The notes under the pieces were generated by a model, which did not search any database, was not told the origin of the DNA, and saw only the letters and a program-made list of their open reading frames with translations. A stretch of DNA of 64,000 bases from Okeania sp. SIO1I7 (GTDB lineage Bacteria; Cyanobacteriota; Cyanobacteriia; Cyanobacteriales; Microcoleaceae), in contig JAAHGF010000018.1 of NCBI GenBank assembly GCA_010672585.1, forward strand, positions 1-64,000, written 5' to 3'. Position 1 is the first letter of the stretch. Each line of letters opens with the position of its first letter. The translations under genes were made by a program, and so were the position numbers. Shown here in pieces: positions 48,801 to 61,071 of this stretch.

Positions 48801-49041
48801 TGCTTTAATTTAGTGTCTGCTTTTATTGTCACACCAGTTTTGACAAATGACAACTAATTATGCAATCAGATTTTGTGTCAAGTGGCCGTTCAGTGTCCGT
48901 TCTCAAGGCTCATGCCGTCGATTCATCTCACACCAAATTAAAAATTTCGCGCGCAGGCTTCTCGACGGTCAAGCTAAAAAAAACCGAGCTGTAAGACTTA
49001 CGCAGTACACCGTCGGGATTAAGTTAAAAAAACGAAAGACA

Positions 49042-49836
49042 TTAAGCGACTTCGCTAATACTGATAATTTTTCCGCCTGTTTTCTGGATGTTTTGAAGTA
49101 TCTTAGACATTTGGCTGTAGTTGACTACGCATTCTTGACGACTGAGCTTGCCCAATCTAGCAGGAGATCGAGAGGTAGAAAATGCTATTGTGAAGCGCTT
49201 TTCTGTATTACCATAAGAAGCTCCATTGCCGATTGCCAGTGGCTTTATAGGAGTTGGTAAATTAGCAGCCACCGAAGAAATTAATTGGGCGCGTTTATCG
49301 CTATCGTTAGTTGCAGAGCCACGTAATAGAGAAAACATCCGGTTGAACGCTTCGTTTTTCAGCCCAACAACTGAACGAATACTGCGTGGATAGGGTACAG
49401 TATTATCGCCAAAATTTTGAATATACTCGTCACTATCAATGTACGAGTTAATCTCGGTTTCGTACCCTTGTTCGTTATAAATCTGAACGTGCTCAGAAAT
49501 TTCCTCCTGCCCTTGAGGAGGACGACCTAATAGATGCTTAAAATTTAATTCAATAAAGCGGTACTGAGACGAAGAATGAAAAAAGAGTGATTGATAAAGA
49601 CTTGATTGAGCCACACTCCGAACAAATTCACGAACTGTAATATCGCCATTACGGAGTAGAGACTCAGCACTAGAGAGGCGATCGCCTTCCATGAGATACT
49701 GATTTCCTAGTACCTGCTTATAAACTGCCCTGATGATCTGTTCTAGCTCTCCTTCTGTAGTATTAGGACGGAGTTCTAGTGGGTCAACTTCAAAGGCATC
49801 CAAACCTAGAGTTGCTGATGTGCTTAATTTTCCCAT
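49042..49836 (-). CDS. Phycoerythrin-associated rod linker (CpeC/CpeD/CpeE-type)
   Basis: 264 aa. PBS linker domain (~25-160): TEGELEQIIRAVYKQVLGNQ, then ESLLRNGDITVREFVRSVAQ, and YRFIELNFKHLLGRPP. The C-terminal CpcD-like domain (~212-262) starts FTIAFSTSRSPARLGKLSRQ. Such linkers sit in the central hole of phycoerythrin hexamers, order the rod and tune energy transfer. The C-terminal CpcD domain marks it as a phycoerythrin rod linker rather than a rod-core linker. Which of cpeC, cpeD or cpeE is not decided. It lies downstream of cpeBA in the same direction, but a tnpB insertion separates them. 48801-49041 downstream contains no gene. Confidence 0.85.
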   Translation of the reverse strand: MGKLSTSATLGLDAFEVDPLELRPNTTEGELEQIIRAVYKQVLGNQYLMEGDRLSSAESLLRNGDITVREFVRSVAQSSLYQSLFFHSSSQYRFIELNFKHLLGRPPQGQEEISEHVQIYNEQGYETEINSYIDSDEYIQNFGDNTVPYPRSIRSVVGLKNEAFNRMFSLLRGSATNDSDKRAQLISSVAANLPTPIKPLAIGNGASYGNTEKRFTIAFSTSRSPARLGKLSRQECVVNYSQMSKILQNIQKTGGKIISISEVA

Positions 49837-49931
49837 TACTTTATTTTCTAAAGACCTGATGTTGATATTCTTCTTAAAAATTATTTTCGCTGTTAAGGCA
49901 GGGTAGTTAGCCTGCAGTAGAAGTAGTTAGG

Positions 49932-49982
49932 TGACATACTCCCACACTAAGCTGGCGCTATAGTGTGGGCTTCTCGTTTCGT
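49932..49982 (-). other. Right end of the tnpB element (conserved hairpin and end motif)
   Basis: Minus strand: a hairpin CCCACACTA..TAGTGTGGG followed by AGTATGTCAC at the element end. The homologous hairpin survives at 48285-48316. In TnpB systems the guide RNA scaffold ends here, and the next bases (CTAACTACTTCTACTGC on the minus strand) would be the guide. That use is inference. Confidence 0.5.
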
Positions 49983-51176
49983 AGCCCTGCCATTGCATCG
50001 GGCTCCACGAGCTTTAAGGACGGAATGCCCTGCCGCCCTATTTTTTATATTTATCGCTGCATTCCAGTCGCGGTCTATGACAATACCGCAATGCGGACAA
50101 GAATGAGTTCGTATGTTTAATTCTTTATCGACTTTTTCACCACAATTTGAGCAATCTTGGCTGGTATTTTTGGGGTTTACTGCTATAGTTTTCTGTCCAG
50201 CATTTTCAGCTTTGACATTTAAAATAGACAGGAATTGTCCCCATCCTGCATCGTTAATTGATTTACTCAAACGAGTCAATGCTTGCCCTTTAATGTTTAA
50301 GTTTTCATGGGCTATAACTTCAGCTTTTAATAACAATTGATTGGCTGTTTTGAAGTGAAAGTCTTTACGTTTATCAGCAACTTTTTTATGTTGTTTTGCT
50401 ACAGCTTTAACCGCCTTTAACCATCTTTTGCTACCTTTCTTTTTACGAGATAAACGTTTATGTAGAGTCTTTAATCGCTGCTGAGATTTTCGATAGTATT
50501 GGGGTATGGGGACAGATTCTCCTTCACTTGTTACTAAGAACTCCTTCAACCCCATATCAATTCCTAGAGTGTTTTTTAATGTAGGTTTAACTTCAGTTAT
50601 TAAAGCTGGAACTGATTTGTCTTCTAGGGATAAAGTCACATAATAACCATCTGCTTTACGACTAATCGTCACAGTTTTAATGATAAACCCTTCTGGTATT
50701 GGACGATGCTGAATTAACTTTACCTTTCCTATTTTGGGCAAATTAATTTGATTTTCTTCTATGCAGTCAAGTTTTATTTGAGGATAAGTAAAACTGCGAT
50801 AACGTCCTTTCCCCTTAAACCTTGGTTTCCCTAATTTCTGTCCATTTTTGTCTGCTTTCAACCATCTATCAAAGGTAAGTTTTACCCGTTTTATGCAATC
50901 CTGTAAAACCTGAGAATGAATTAGCTTGTAGGAAGGAAACTTGTCTTTAGTATTGACCAAATCTCGTTTTTGAGAGTAATAATCTGGATTATCTCTGAGT
51001 TGAGGAATTGGCATCACCAAGGGGCAAGCGTTAACCGGACAGCGATTTTCTGACCACCACGAGAACCGCTCCCCTAACCTATAGTTGTACTGCCGACGCA
51101 ACAATTCCAACCACATTTCTATTGTGGCTATTTGGTATGAGTTGGGCTTTAATTTATATTGGTAGGCAGTGCGCAT
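49947..51176 (-). CDS. tnpB: TnpB RNA-guided endonuclease, intact, inserted in the phycoerythrin cluster
   Basis: The ATG at 51176 (MRTAYQYKLKP, the family start) is preferred over an in-frame start at 51203; the protein is then 409 aa. RuvC-I LGIDMGLKEFL (Asp), RuvC-II IAHENLNIKG (Glu), zinc finger CSNCG and CPHCG, and RuvC-III IDRDWNAAINI (Asp) are all intact, so it may be active. No tnpA. It separates cpeBA from the rod linker gene and is in the same orientation. A decayed relative (48285-48800) lies on the other side of the linker gene, so the linker is bracketed by two related tnpB elements in direct orientation. Confidence 0.9.
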   Translation of the reverse strand: MRTAYQYKLKPNSYQIATIEMWLELLRRQYNYRLGERFSWWSENRCPVNACPLVMPIPQLRDNPDYYSQKRDLVNTKDKFPSYKLIHSQVLQDCIKRVKLTFDRWLKADKNGQKLGKPRFKGKGRYRSFTYPQIKLDCIEENQINLPKIGKVKLIQHRPIPEGFIIKTVTISRKADGYYVTLSLEDKSVPALITEVKPTLKNTLGIDMGLKEFLVTSEGESVPIPQYYRKSQQRLKTLHKRLSRKKKGSKRWLKAVKAVAKQHKKVADKRKDFHFKTANQLLLKAEVIAHENLNIKGQALTRLSKSINDAGWGQFLSILNVKAENAGQKTIAVNPKNTSQDCSNCGEKVDKELNIRTHSCPHCGIVIDRDWNAAINIKNRAAGHSVLKARGARCNGRATKREAHTIAPA

Positions 51177-51255
51177 AGTGGAAAATTTCCGGAGTGATAG
51201 CAAGATAATAATACAAGTTTTTCAACCAGGGCAAAAGCTTCTGCTGGGATAGCAT

Positions 51256-51290
51256 GCAAATTGAATGGGCATCGAACCTATTCAATTTGC
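51256..51290 (-). promoter_or_regulatory. Hairpin downstream of cpeA
   Basis: GCAAATTGAAT on one side and ATTCAATTTGC on the other form an 11-bp stem, extended by GG/CC after one mismatch. It lies ~80 bases after the cpeA stop and has no clear T-tract. In phycobiliprotein operons such hairpins often reduce read-through to linker genes or protect the mRNA (established for cpc/cpe operons). Here the role is inferred. Confidence 0.55.
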
Positions 51291-51371
51291 CGCCGATTCA
51301 TCCAGCAAATCTGCATATTATGTCTCGGCGATTCAGCTAACCTTTGATCGCAATACTTTCAAGAAAGAGTA

Positions 51372-51875
<504 letters not shown>

Positions 51876-51944
51876 CTATTCTCAAAGATAGATTTGGTCA
51901 AAATTTTAATTTATTGGCTTGAATGGCTCTATACCTGGCTAATC

Positions 51945-53587
<1,643 letters not shown>

Positions 53588-53588
53588 G

Positions 53589-54182
<594 letters not shown>

Positions 54183-54508
54183 GTTATAAAGTCAAAAGTA
54201 AGGCAGTATGAGTAGTTAAACTTTAATTAATTAAAAAGGCATTGCTAAATTAAGGTATGAAAGTAGGTTTATAGGTATGGAGGGAACAGGGAACAGGGAA
54301 CAGTTAATATTAACAAGTAGTTCAAACCATCCAAAATACAAAATTATCAAATCATACTCAAAATCAGCAACGCCATTAAAAATAATTTTAGGCGATCGTT
54401 CCACATAATGGATCTGAAGTTGAAAGCTTTCAGTCTATGCTTCTGTCGCAAACTGCTGTACGATCTATTCAATAAACTAATTGTTGATTGTAATTAGCAC
54501 TAGAGAAA
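54183..54508. other. Intergenic spacer with heptamer GGGAACA repeats
   Basis: 54283-54305 is a three-copy GGGAACA heptamer tract. The remainder is AT-rich, with one GGCGATCG site at 54393. It may contain the cpeY promoter. No gene is seen. Confidence 0.5.
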
Positions 54509-55786
54509 ATGGATAAGCGTTTTTTCAATTTATTTCCTGGATTAAGTGAAGAAAAAGCAATTGCTTTATTAGAAACACCACTCGAAGAATTAGAAGATAA
54601 GTCTGATCGCTATATTGCAGCAAGTCATTTAGTTAACTTTCCAAGCGTTCGTTCAATCAATGTTCTAATCAAAACTCTACAAGATACAAATCCAATTCTA
54701 GAACATAAAATTGCTAGACGTAAAGCGATCGAAACATTGGGACGTTTAAATGCTGTATCAGCACTACCTGCAATTAGAGCTTGCTTAAGTGACGAAGATT
54801 GTTACACTGTAGAAAATGCTGTCTGGGCAATTGGTGAAATAGGAACTGAAGATCGAGAAATTCTTGTAGAAATTGCTCAGTTGTTGGAAAAACCAGGTCA
54901 AAGTTATCGTTTGATTATTCAGGTGTTAGGAAAATTTGACTATAAACCTGCGATAAATAAGATTCAAAAATTTACAGCATCTGATGACGAACCTATTGCT
55001 AGTGCGGCGATCGCTACTGTTTGTCGTTTAACAGGGGATTATTCCCAGATGACAAAAGTGGTAGAATTTTTAGAACACTCAAATGTTAATGCTAGAAGGG
55101 GTTGTATTCAAGACCTAATCGATACTAAATATTATCCATCTATTCCTAATATTGCTAAATGCCCAGTTTCTATTGTTTTTCGTCTCCGGGGAATTAGACT
55201 CCTAGCACAAGCAGGTATTCCTACAGGTGATATTAACTTTGCTCAAATCGAACCCTTTTTAGATTCAGTCATTCGTGACCATCCCAATGATTTAGAATTA
55301 GTCCATGAATATGACCAAGCTCCAGCTTTAGAGTTTGTGATTAAAGAGTTATATAGTACAGATTTTGGTAGGTGTTATTTAGCTGGCAAAACTCTTTTGC
55401 AACAAGTCGATCCAGAAGTTGCAGGTGCAGCGTTAATGGCAACCTTTGCCGAAAGCGCTCATAATGATTATGGCGCTCACTATCATGTAGTTAAACTTTT
55501 AGGTTGGCTGAAATATGTTGATGCTTATGATTTGTTGGTAGAAGCACTGCACAACACAGCGCCTCAGTTTCAGAAATCTCGTGGTGCTGCTGCACTTGCT
55601 CTGGCAAATTTAGGAGATGAGCGGGGGATACCTTTAGTTAGAGAAACTATCAGTAATACAAGAATTTTTTACTTGAAATATGCTTGTTTATTGGCTTTAA
55701 AACAGTTAGGAGATAATAAAGTTGCTGAGTTGTTTGTTAATGATTCAGATTTATTGATTCAGGCTAAAGCAAAAAATATGATTTAA
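54509..55786 (+). CDS. cpeY: Phycoerythrobilin lyase CpeY
   Basis: 425 aa HEAT-repeat protein of the E/F-type lyase clan. CpeY, aided by CpeZ, attaches phycoerythrobilin to alpha-Cys82 of phycoerythrin. Visible: N-terminal MDKRFFNLFPGLSEEKAIAL, repeats KAIETLGRLNAVSALPAIRA and VENAVWAIGEIG, the middle NVNARRGCIQDLIDTKYYPS, and C-terminal GAAALALANLGDERGIPLVR. Length and the long helical C-terminal half match CpeY rather than CpeE or CpcE. Downstream of the second cpeA-like gene by 326 bp. ATG at 54509 with AGAG nearby. Confidence 0.88.
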   Translation: MDKRFFNLFPGLSEEKAIALLETPLEELEDKSDRYIAASHLVNFPSVRSINVLIKTLQDTNPILEHKIARRKAIETLGRLNAVSALPAIRACLSDEDCYTVENAVWAIGEIGTEDREILVEIAQLLEKPGQSYRLIIQVLGKFDYKPAINKIQKFTASDDEPIASAAIATVCRLTGDYSQMTKVVEFLEHSNVNARRGCIQDLIDTKYYPSIPNIAKCPVSIVFRLRGIRLLAQAGIPTGDINFAQIEPFLDSVIRDHPNDLELVHEYDQAPALEFVIKELYSTDFGRCYLAGKTLLQQVDPEVAGAALMATFAESAHNDYGAHYHVVKLLGWLKYVDAYDLLVEALHNTAPQFQKSRGAAALALANLGDERGIPLVRETISNTRIFYLKYACLLALKQLGDNKVAELFVNDSDLLIQAKAKNMI

Positions 55787-55956
55787 GTTGTAATATTTTA
55801 GTAGGGATGAGGAGTAGATATATTAATTTAATATCTACTTTTCCCTCTTTAAATTATTACTATAGAAAACATTTTTGATGCTAAAATAATTTTGGTTTAA
55901 GGAACTAATTTATGTTTTTATTTACTTCTATTTTCAATTCCGTTAGGAGTTTTAGG

Positions 55957-56161
55957 GTAAGCATTCAGTCGTCAGCTATCAGCTATCAGCTATTGCTTTT
56001 AGTTTACGATCAAAGCAATATTTAATTGTCTTACTAGAAAAGTTTGCTTCTTTGCCCTTAAAGTCTATATTAATTTAAACACTGTCTTTAAGGAGAGAGT
56101 ATTGTTGCTGATAGCTGACAGCTAATAGCTGTTTGCGCAGAATTCCGTAGGAAATGCTTAC
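55957..56161. repeat. MITE family B, copy 3, with perfect 8-bp target duplication
   Basis: GTAAGCATTCAGTC at the left and GGAAATGCTTAC at the right (205 bp). Flanked by GTTTTAGG on both sides (55949-55956 and 56162-56169). GCTGATA/AGCTATC heptamers and a TTTGCGCAGAATTCCGTAGG block are inside. Confidence 0.9.
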
Positions 56162-56506
56162 GTTTTAGGTTCATCACGAAGAATTACTGATAAAATATTT
56201 TCCATTAAAGGCATTCTTAATAAAGAAAACAATATAATAATCATAATTCTTATTGTGAAAGTTTGATCGACTATATTACTTTTATATTACTTTGAATATT
56301 TTTTTTCGTGACCATAGTTAAGGAAATTGCTGTTGTTTTTTATCTATTTGTTAATATACTTTGCGGTACTCTTTGTATTCGTTTTCATCTTAAAATACTC
56401 TTTTTTAACACTTTTTACGTTGATTAAATTTTTAAACAGCGAATTTGCATCATACCATTTTTATTTTTTTGAAACTATAAAAGCCTGGCTTCTTAAAGAA
56501 TAAATA

Positions 56507-56657
56507 ATATCATGTCCGTTGGGGCGCGTTTGTGTATAAAGTTTGGGAAATATCTAGCGCCATATAAGGTTTTTCCTTCTCTTAAAGCTTCTTTCTTCTT
56601 CCAACTTCGGTCTTCCTTACCTTCTCTATACAATACCGATGCTACCGGACATGATAT
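56507..56657. repeat. MITE-like repeat family J, copy 2
   Basis: Inverted ends ATATCATGTCCG and CCGGACATGATAT. The interior has TTCTT-rich DNA like the copy at 2445-2558. Its end motif (ATG..CATGTCCGG) also occurs inside the MITE C copy in tnpB, hinting at a shared origin. Confidence 0.65.
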
Positions 56658-56729
56658 AAATCAAAAAAAAACTTTTCACCAATCCTATTAACTTTCAACA
56701 GAGGTAATGATTAATTATTAATTCTTGAA

Positions 56730-57842
56730 TTAATAATCTCTAGTAAAACTATATTTTTCCCGAACATCCTCTAAGGTTAAAGACGGTCTATTTTTTACCT
56801 CTGGGTCAGCTCCTACTCGAATCAATAAATCAGAGAATTCTACTTTTTTATTAAAAGGCCGAATAGCTTTAATATTCACACCTGAACTAATTAATTTTTC
56901 TGCTACTAACTTAACTTCTTTTATGCTGACTGCTGAACCAAACCAAATTGAATTACTAGGCATATCCGCTACTACAGTTGGTTGAAGTATTAACTGATAA
57001 TCTAAAGTTCTTAAAGCTTTTTCAACCACTCCATTGTCAACATCTTTAGGAAAATATTCAACTATCAAAGATTGTTCATTTTTTTGATAAAAATTATCCC
57101 TTGAAAGACTTAATTCATTCTCCAAAACTTCCCGATATACTCTTGGTAAATTCTTACTCATAGAATTAGTTTCAATTCCATATCCTAAACTCGTCCATGT
57201 TCCAGATAATAACCGCAAAACTCGGTCTAATTTTCCCCTTCTTAATAACCCAGGAATATCTGCTTTCCAATATTTGCGATCGCTTAACCAACCATGTACA
57301 ACAGCATCTTGATATTTTGGTTCAAAACTGTAAGATTCCCAAAACATAAACCTGCCACGTTGTGGATGATAACGTTTTGCCATGAGATGCCAAGTATTTG
57401 TTAACATTTGATATCGTCCAGCTGCAGTGGTACAATTTCCTTTATTCGGACCAGAAACGATAGTAATACACCAGTCTGGATGTTTACTCAGATTAGATAC
57501 ATTTTTACCTGTATAAACAACATGATAAGGTCGAGGATAATTAGATTCGCTAGCTGAAATAGTTCGCATTAATGCACGAATATAAGGATCTCCACCTTTC
57601 ATTGCTAGCTGAGGCCATTTTTTGCCATTATTGTAATTATATTTATTAGGGGAAATTAATTTAGTTATTTCCTGTTTAGTTATGTTTAAACCTCCCTTAA
57701 AAGTTCGGAAAAAAGAAACAAAAGAGATGATAACTATAAATATAAAAATTAAGCGTTTGAACAACATAAAACGAGCATGAAAAGGTCTTGACTTCTTTGT
57801 TCTGATCATCTGAGGTTTAACTCTATACATCCAAATAATCAA
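56730..57842 (-). CDS. Membrane-anchored lysozyme-like (lambda-type) muramidase
   Basis: 370 aa. An N-terminal cytoplasmic basic stretch (RTKKSRPFHARF), then one membrane helix (~27-46, FKRLIFIFIVIISFVSFF), then a periplasmic domain. Residues ~80-245 resemble lambda endolysin-type glycosidases: DPYIRALMRTISASESNY (putative catalytic Glu99), KHPDWCITIVSGPN, TAAGRYQMLTNTWHLMAKR and DAVVHGWLSDRKYW. The C-terminal ~110 residues (VEYFPKDVDNGVVEKALRTL onward) are not recognised. Likely a cell-wall remodelling enzyme rather than a phage remnant, since no phage genes are near and the architecture includes an anchor. Confidence 0.78.
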   Translation of the reverse strand: MIIWMYRVKPQMIRTKKSRPFHARFMLFKRLIFIFIVIISFVSFFRTFKGGLNITKQEITKLISPNKYNYNNGKKWPQLAMKGGDPYIRALMRTISASESNYPRPYHVVYTGKNVSNLSKHPDWCITIVSGPNKGNCTTAAGRYQMLTNTWHLMAKRYHPQRGRFMFWESYSFEPKYQDAVVHGWLSDRKYWKADIPGLLRRGKLDRVLRLLSGTWTSLGYGIETNSMSKNLPRVYREVLENELSLSRDNFYQKNEQSLIVEYFPKDVDNGVVEKALRTLDYQLILQPTVVADMPSNSIWFGSAVSIKEVKLVAEKLISSGVNIKAIRPFNKKVEFSDLLIRVGADPEVKNRPSLTLEDVREKYSFTRDY

Positions 57843-58632
57843 ATAGGGATTTTCTAAACATTTTTTTGACAGCTTTCTACAATAAATTTCATGCAGTAAA
57901 GTTTCCTAATAAACCTCTAGTTTAACCTAATTATTAAAAAGTCGCGCTCCCCCTTTTTTTTTAAGTACAATAGCTGATTTTTTTACAACAATTACTATAT
58001 TGAAATAATTCTAAAATGTGCTATGCCATAACTTTAAAATTATCTTGACTTATTACCGTAAGCATTTCCTGCGGAATGATGCACAAACAGCTCTTAGCAG
58101 TCAGCACTTCCCTGCGGGATGCTACGCAAACAGAAAATAATGAATAATTCCTTCTAAGGTTGAAGGAGTGTACCGAATAATTAATAATTAATAATTAATA
58201 ATTAATAATTAAATAATTCGCGCTTTGAAGCCTCCCCCTTTTAAGGGGAAAAAAGCGGTCGTTAGCGTTTGCGATAGCATTCCGTAAGGAAAGCTTCCCG
58301 TAGGGTGGGATGGCGAGGTCTCGGAGCCATATCCAATCGACCAAGAGAAGAAATAATATTTCCTTATATCCAATCCTCTCGGTTTTAACCAGAGGTAACT
58401 ATCCATTATCCATTAATGAACTTGCTAGTAACTTTGAATTCTCTCTCAATTTTTCAATTGCTTTTAGCAAATAATTGAGGTTTAAAGCCTCTCATTGCAG
58501 CTTCCCGTAGGGTGGGATGGCTCCGAAACCTGCACCATATCCAATCGACCAAGAGAAGAAAAAATTTCCTTTCAGTCAATCCTGTCCGTTTTCAAGAAGA
58601 GGTAATAATTATTAATTATTAATTATTAATTA
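57843..58632. other. Gene-free region with two family A repeats and a family B fragment
   Basis: 58059-58132 is a fragment with family B end blocks (GTAAGCATTTCCTGCGGAAT; CTTCCCTGCGGGATGC). 58163-58418 and 58476-58648 are family A copies with ATTAATT heptamers at their ends. The first carries the nested GCGGTCG..CGACC insertion, the second a shorter version. No gene. Confidence 0.65.
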
Positions 58633-59295
58633 TTAATTATTAATTATTTTGAATAGCTCTTCCCAAGATTTTTCTGGTGCTTCTGCCTCAGTAACAATTT
58701 CCACAATTTTATTACAAGCTGCTGATTGAAATATCGCCTCAACAGAAACTTGTGCTACTTTAGTTCGAGGAATACTACCTTCAAATAAGCGATCGGCAGA
58801 TTCCATAACAATAGGAAATTGATTATCATCATTTTTTAGACCGCCAGGGCGAACAATAGTATAATTAAGACCACTTTTCTGAATATATCCTTCAGCTTGC
58901 TTCTTCCAGAATAAAATTAGCCAGAATAAATTTAGGGGATGAAAAAATCGAGACACACATAGGGATGAAACTAAAATAAAACGTTCAATACCCTTCTGTT
59001 TAGCAACATCCACTAAATTTTTAGTTCCCACATAATCCACTTTATATGGGCCAGTAAAGTCAAAACTAGGTTTAGCACCCGTAGCACATAAAAGTACTGT
59101 GCTATCTTCAATAGCAGCATGGAGACTTTGAGAATTCAGGACATCCCCTATTACCAACTCTGCTTCTGGAGGCAAAATTTCTTTAGCTATTTCTAAGTCA
59201 CGAACCAGAGCTTTTACAGGAATATCTCGTCTTACTAACTCTTGTACAATCCGACGACCTGTTTGGCCAGTTGCTCCAGCAACAAATACTTTCAT
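58633..59295 (-). CDS. NAD(P)H-binding atypical SDR (NmrA-like)
   Basis: 220 aa Rossmann-fold protein: dinucleotide-binding VAGATGQTGRRIVQELVRR near residues 4-22, TVLLCATGAK (~66-75), YVGTKNLVDVAKQKGIERFI (~87-106) and LNYTIVRPGGL (~143-153). It belongs to the atypical SDR/NAD(P)-binding group that includes Ycf39-like and Tic62-like proteins in photosynthetic organisms. It lacks a clear YxxxK pair, so it may act as a regulatory or scaffold protein rather than a reductase. Cytosolic. Its stop codon lies just inside a family A repeat. Confidence 0.83.
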   Translation of the reverse strand: MKVFVAGATGQTGRRIVQELVRRDIPVKALVRDLEIAKEILPPEAELVIGDVLNSQSLHAAIEDSTVLLCATGAKPSFDFTGPYKVDYVGTKNLVDVAKQKGIERFILVSSLCVSRFFHPLNLFWLILFWKKQAEGYIQKSGLNYTIVRPGGLKNDDNQFPIVMESADRLFEGSIPRTKVAQVSVEAIFQSAACNKIVEIVTEAEAPEKSWEELFKIINN

Positions 59296-59758
59296 TTTTC
59301 AATCTATATTAAAGTTATAAATTTTAACAGTTTTTGACTGCAAGTCAGTAGTCAGTAGTCAGAAGAGAATTATATATAGGGTATTGGGATAGCTCTGTGT
59401 CTCTAGTTAAGAGGCCATTTGGGTTTTCAAATCCCGATCATCTTGATTTAATTTTAATAGTGTCTAAAATTACAGACGCGCAAGAGTATCTCCAACAAAC
59501 TTAACTTTGTCTCCTGACTCCTTCTTCAATTACTAACTCTCTACTTTAAAGATATAGCAATAGACAGGTAGGGCGTGGACTTATGTTGATGATGATCCGA
59601 ATCAGGGGAAATGTTTTTCCCACTGTTCCTTCTGTTCCTTGTTCCTTGTTCCTTGTTCCCTGCTATAAATATAAATTCTTTGTATAAACTAGATAGCAAT
59701 TTGGAAATCCTCAAAATATTGAATATAGTGTATATATATATACACAGGAGAATGAATC
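59296..59758. other. Intergenic region with heptamer repeats
   Basis: 59344-59362 is CAGTAGT; 59632-59660 is TTGTTCC. A TATATATATATACAC run precedes AGGAG at 59746, the ribosome site of the next gene. No gene is seen. Confidence 0.55.
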
Positions 59759-60457
59759 ATGGATCACAACTTGGCAGGACATCAAACTTTAGAGATGGAC
59801 AAAAACTTGGTTAGTGATTTCTATGCAAGTGCAACAGAAACAGACGTATCGGAAACTAGCTCAACTACCTGGTTTAAGACAAAATACAATGACTGCATGA
59901 AATTATATGCAGATGTAGATACTGTAGCAAAGCACTTTGCGTCTCATAGAAGTTGGTTTTGTCAATGCGCTCATCCGATGAAAGTTGAGCCTCTTGGAGA
60001 AAATGGCTATGATTTGTTGATTGGAAAATTTGGTTCTTTTGGATACCAGGTTGAAGCTAGAATAGGTCTGGAATTAGTACCACCAGACTCCGCAGGAATA
60101 TATAAAATTAGAACTATCCCAGTGCCTAATTATACACCTCCCGGATATCAGGTAAACTTTCAATCAGAAATGAAGTTGCTAGAGTTACCCACAGAGCAGT
60201 TTTTTAGTCATCAGGAGATTGAAAAGTTAGGACTGCCTCCTATAATGACTGGTGCAAAATGGGATTTAGATTTGACCGTAGGTGTAAAATTTCCCCAGTT
60301 TATTCAGAAAATGTCCCCTAGTTTGATTCAGAAAACTGGCGATAGTTTATTACTTAAAGTAGTACAACAAGTATCTAAATGCTTGAGTCACAAAACTCAA
60401 ATAGATTTTCATACCACTCATAACTTGCCATTTCCCAAACCAAGAAAATGCAAGTAA
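59759..60457 (+). CDS. DUF1997 family protein
   Basis: 232 aa. The ATG at 59759 has AGGAG 8 bases upstream. The first ~40 residues are poorly conserved. From ~44 (YNDCMKLYADVDTVAKHFAS, WFCQCAHPMKVEPLGENGYD) the pattern is that of the DUF1997 proteins found in cyanobacteria and chloroplasts, which have a lipid-binding-like alpha/beta fold. LPPIMTGAKWDLDLTVGVK (~160) is conserved. Function unknown; no signal peptide. Converges with the DUF4079 gene, 56 bp apart. Confidence 0.8.
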   Translation: MDHNLAGHQTLEMDKNLVSDFYASATETDVSETSSTTWFKTKYNDCMKLYADVDTVAKHFASHRSWFCQCAHPMKVEPLGENGYDLLIGKFGSFGYQVEARIGLELVPPDSAGIYKIRTIPVPNYTPPGYQVNFQSEMKLLELPTEQFFSHQEIEKLGLPPIMTGAKWDLDLTVGVKFPQFIQKMSPSLIQKTGDSLLLKVVQQVSKCLSHKTQIDFHTTHNLPFPKPRKCK

Positions 60458-60513
60458 AGATATGGAACCTGAAAATCAGGGAAAAATTTAATCCCCTGAT
60501 TAATTCCCATCTT

Positions 60514-60981
60514 TTACATCTTGCTAATAATCCTTAACAGAATTTCGACTCCCGTTACCGCTTGCCAGCTAAAAAGACCAAGAATTGACACATTAAGAAC
60601 AATATGACTGTAGCGAGCCCAATCTTGGCCTTTCTGCATAAAAGGAGTTAAAGACGCAGAGATAGCGATCGCTCCTGTCATGCCTAACCCGGCTAAGAGA
60701 TGAGGGCCAAAAAATAATTTTCCATTATTGATATAAGTGACTGCCATTCCACCAAGAGACCCTAAAACCAAAAAAGCTAAGAGAAAGGAGCCAACTTGGT
60801 GATGTTTGATTTTAAATTTAGCAAATTCTTTTTTCTTTTCTGTATCTGTAGCAGTTCTACTATTACGAACTTTGATACCGAGATATAAGGCGTAAATTGT
60901 CAAGGCCAATAGTATCCACATAATAGCGGGATGAAAAAAATTGAGCCATGGTTTAATAGATTCTGGAATTGGCAGATCCAT
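60514..60981 (-). CDS. DUF4079 membrane protein
   Basis: 155 aa, four hydrophobic segments (~14-32, ~60-80, ~90-110, ~125-146), with His residues positioned at HPAIMWILL and KHHQVGSFLLAFLVLG that could bind heme (a ferric-reductase/cyt b561-like layout, inferred). DUF4079 proteins are widespread in cyanobacteria, often of unknown function. ATG at 60981. Confidence 0.8.
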   Translation of the reverse strand: MDLPIPESIKPWLNFFHPAIMWILLALTIYALYLGIKVRNSRTATDTEKKKEFAKFKIKHHQVGSFLLAFLVLGSLGGMAVTYINNGKLFFGPHLLAGLGMTGAIAISASLTPFMQKGQDWARYSHIVLNVSILGLFSWQAVTGVEILLRIISKM

Positions 60982-61071
60982 AATTTATCTTCTCTCTGGG
61001 ATTATTCAAAAAACTTCATAAAACTTAGCATAACAGCAAGTTAATCTTATGCGATCTTAAAAACGTAGATT

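Larger units (their letters stand above)
55787..56729. other. Gene-free region with two MITEs
   Basis: 55957-56161 is a family B MITE with 8-bp duplication. 56507-56657 is a family J copy (ATATCATGTCCG / CCGGACATGATAT). The AT-rich remainder has no gene or RNA that I recognise. Confidence 0.65.

Noticed and set aside
48847-49260. 137-codon plus-strand frame overlapping the linker gene
   Set aside because: Antisense to the well-supported rod linker, with no family resemblance.
56730-57842. Prophage endolysin
   Set aside because: The domain is lambda-lysozyme-like, but there is an N-terminal membrane anchor and a long C-terminal extension, and no holin or other phage gene is nearby.
59380-59470. 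Possible tRNA (GGGTTTTCAAATCCC resembles a T-arm)
   Set aside because: The loop is too long, and no acceptor, D or anticodon stems could be paired around it.
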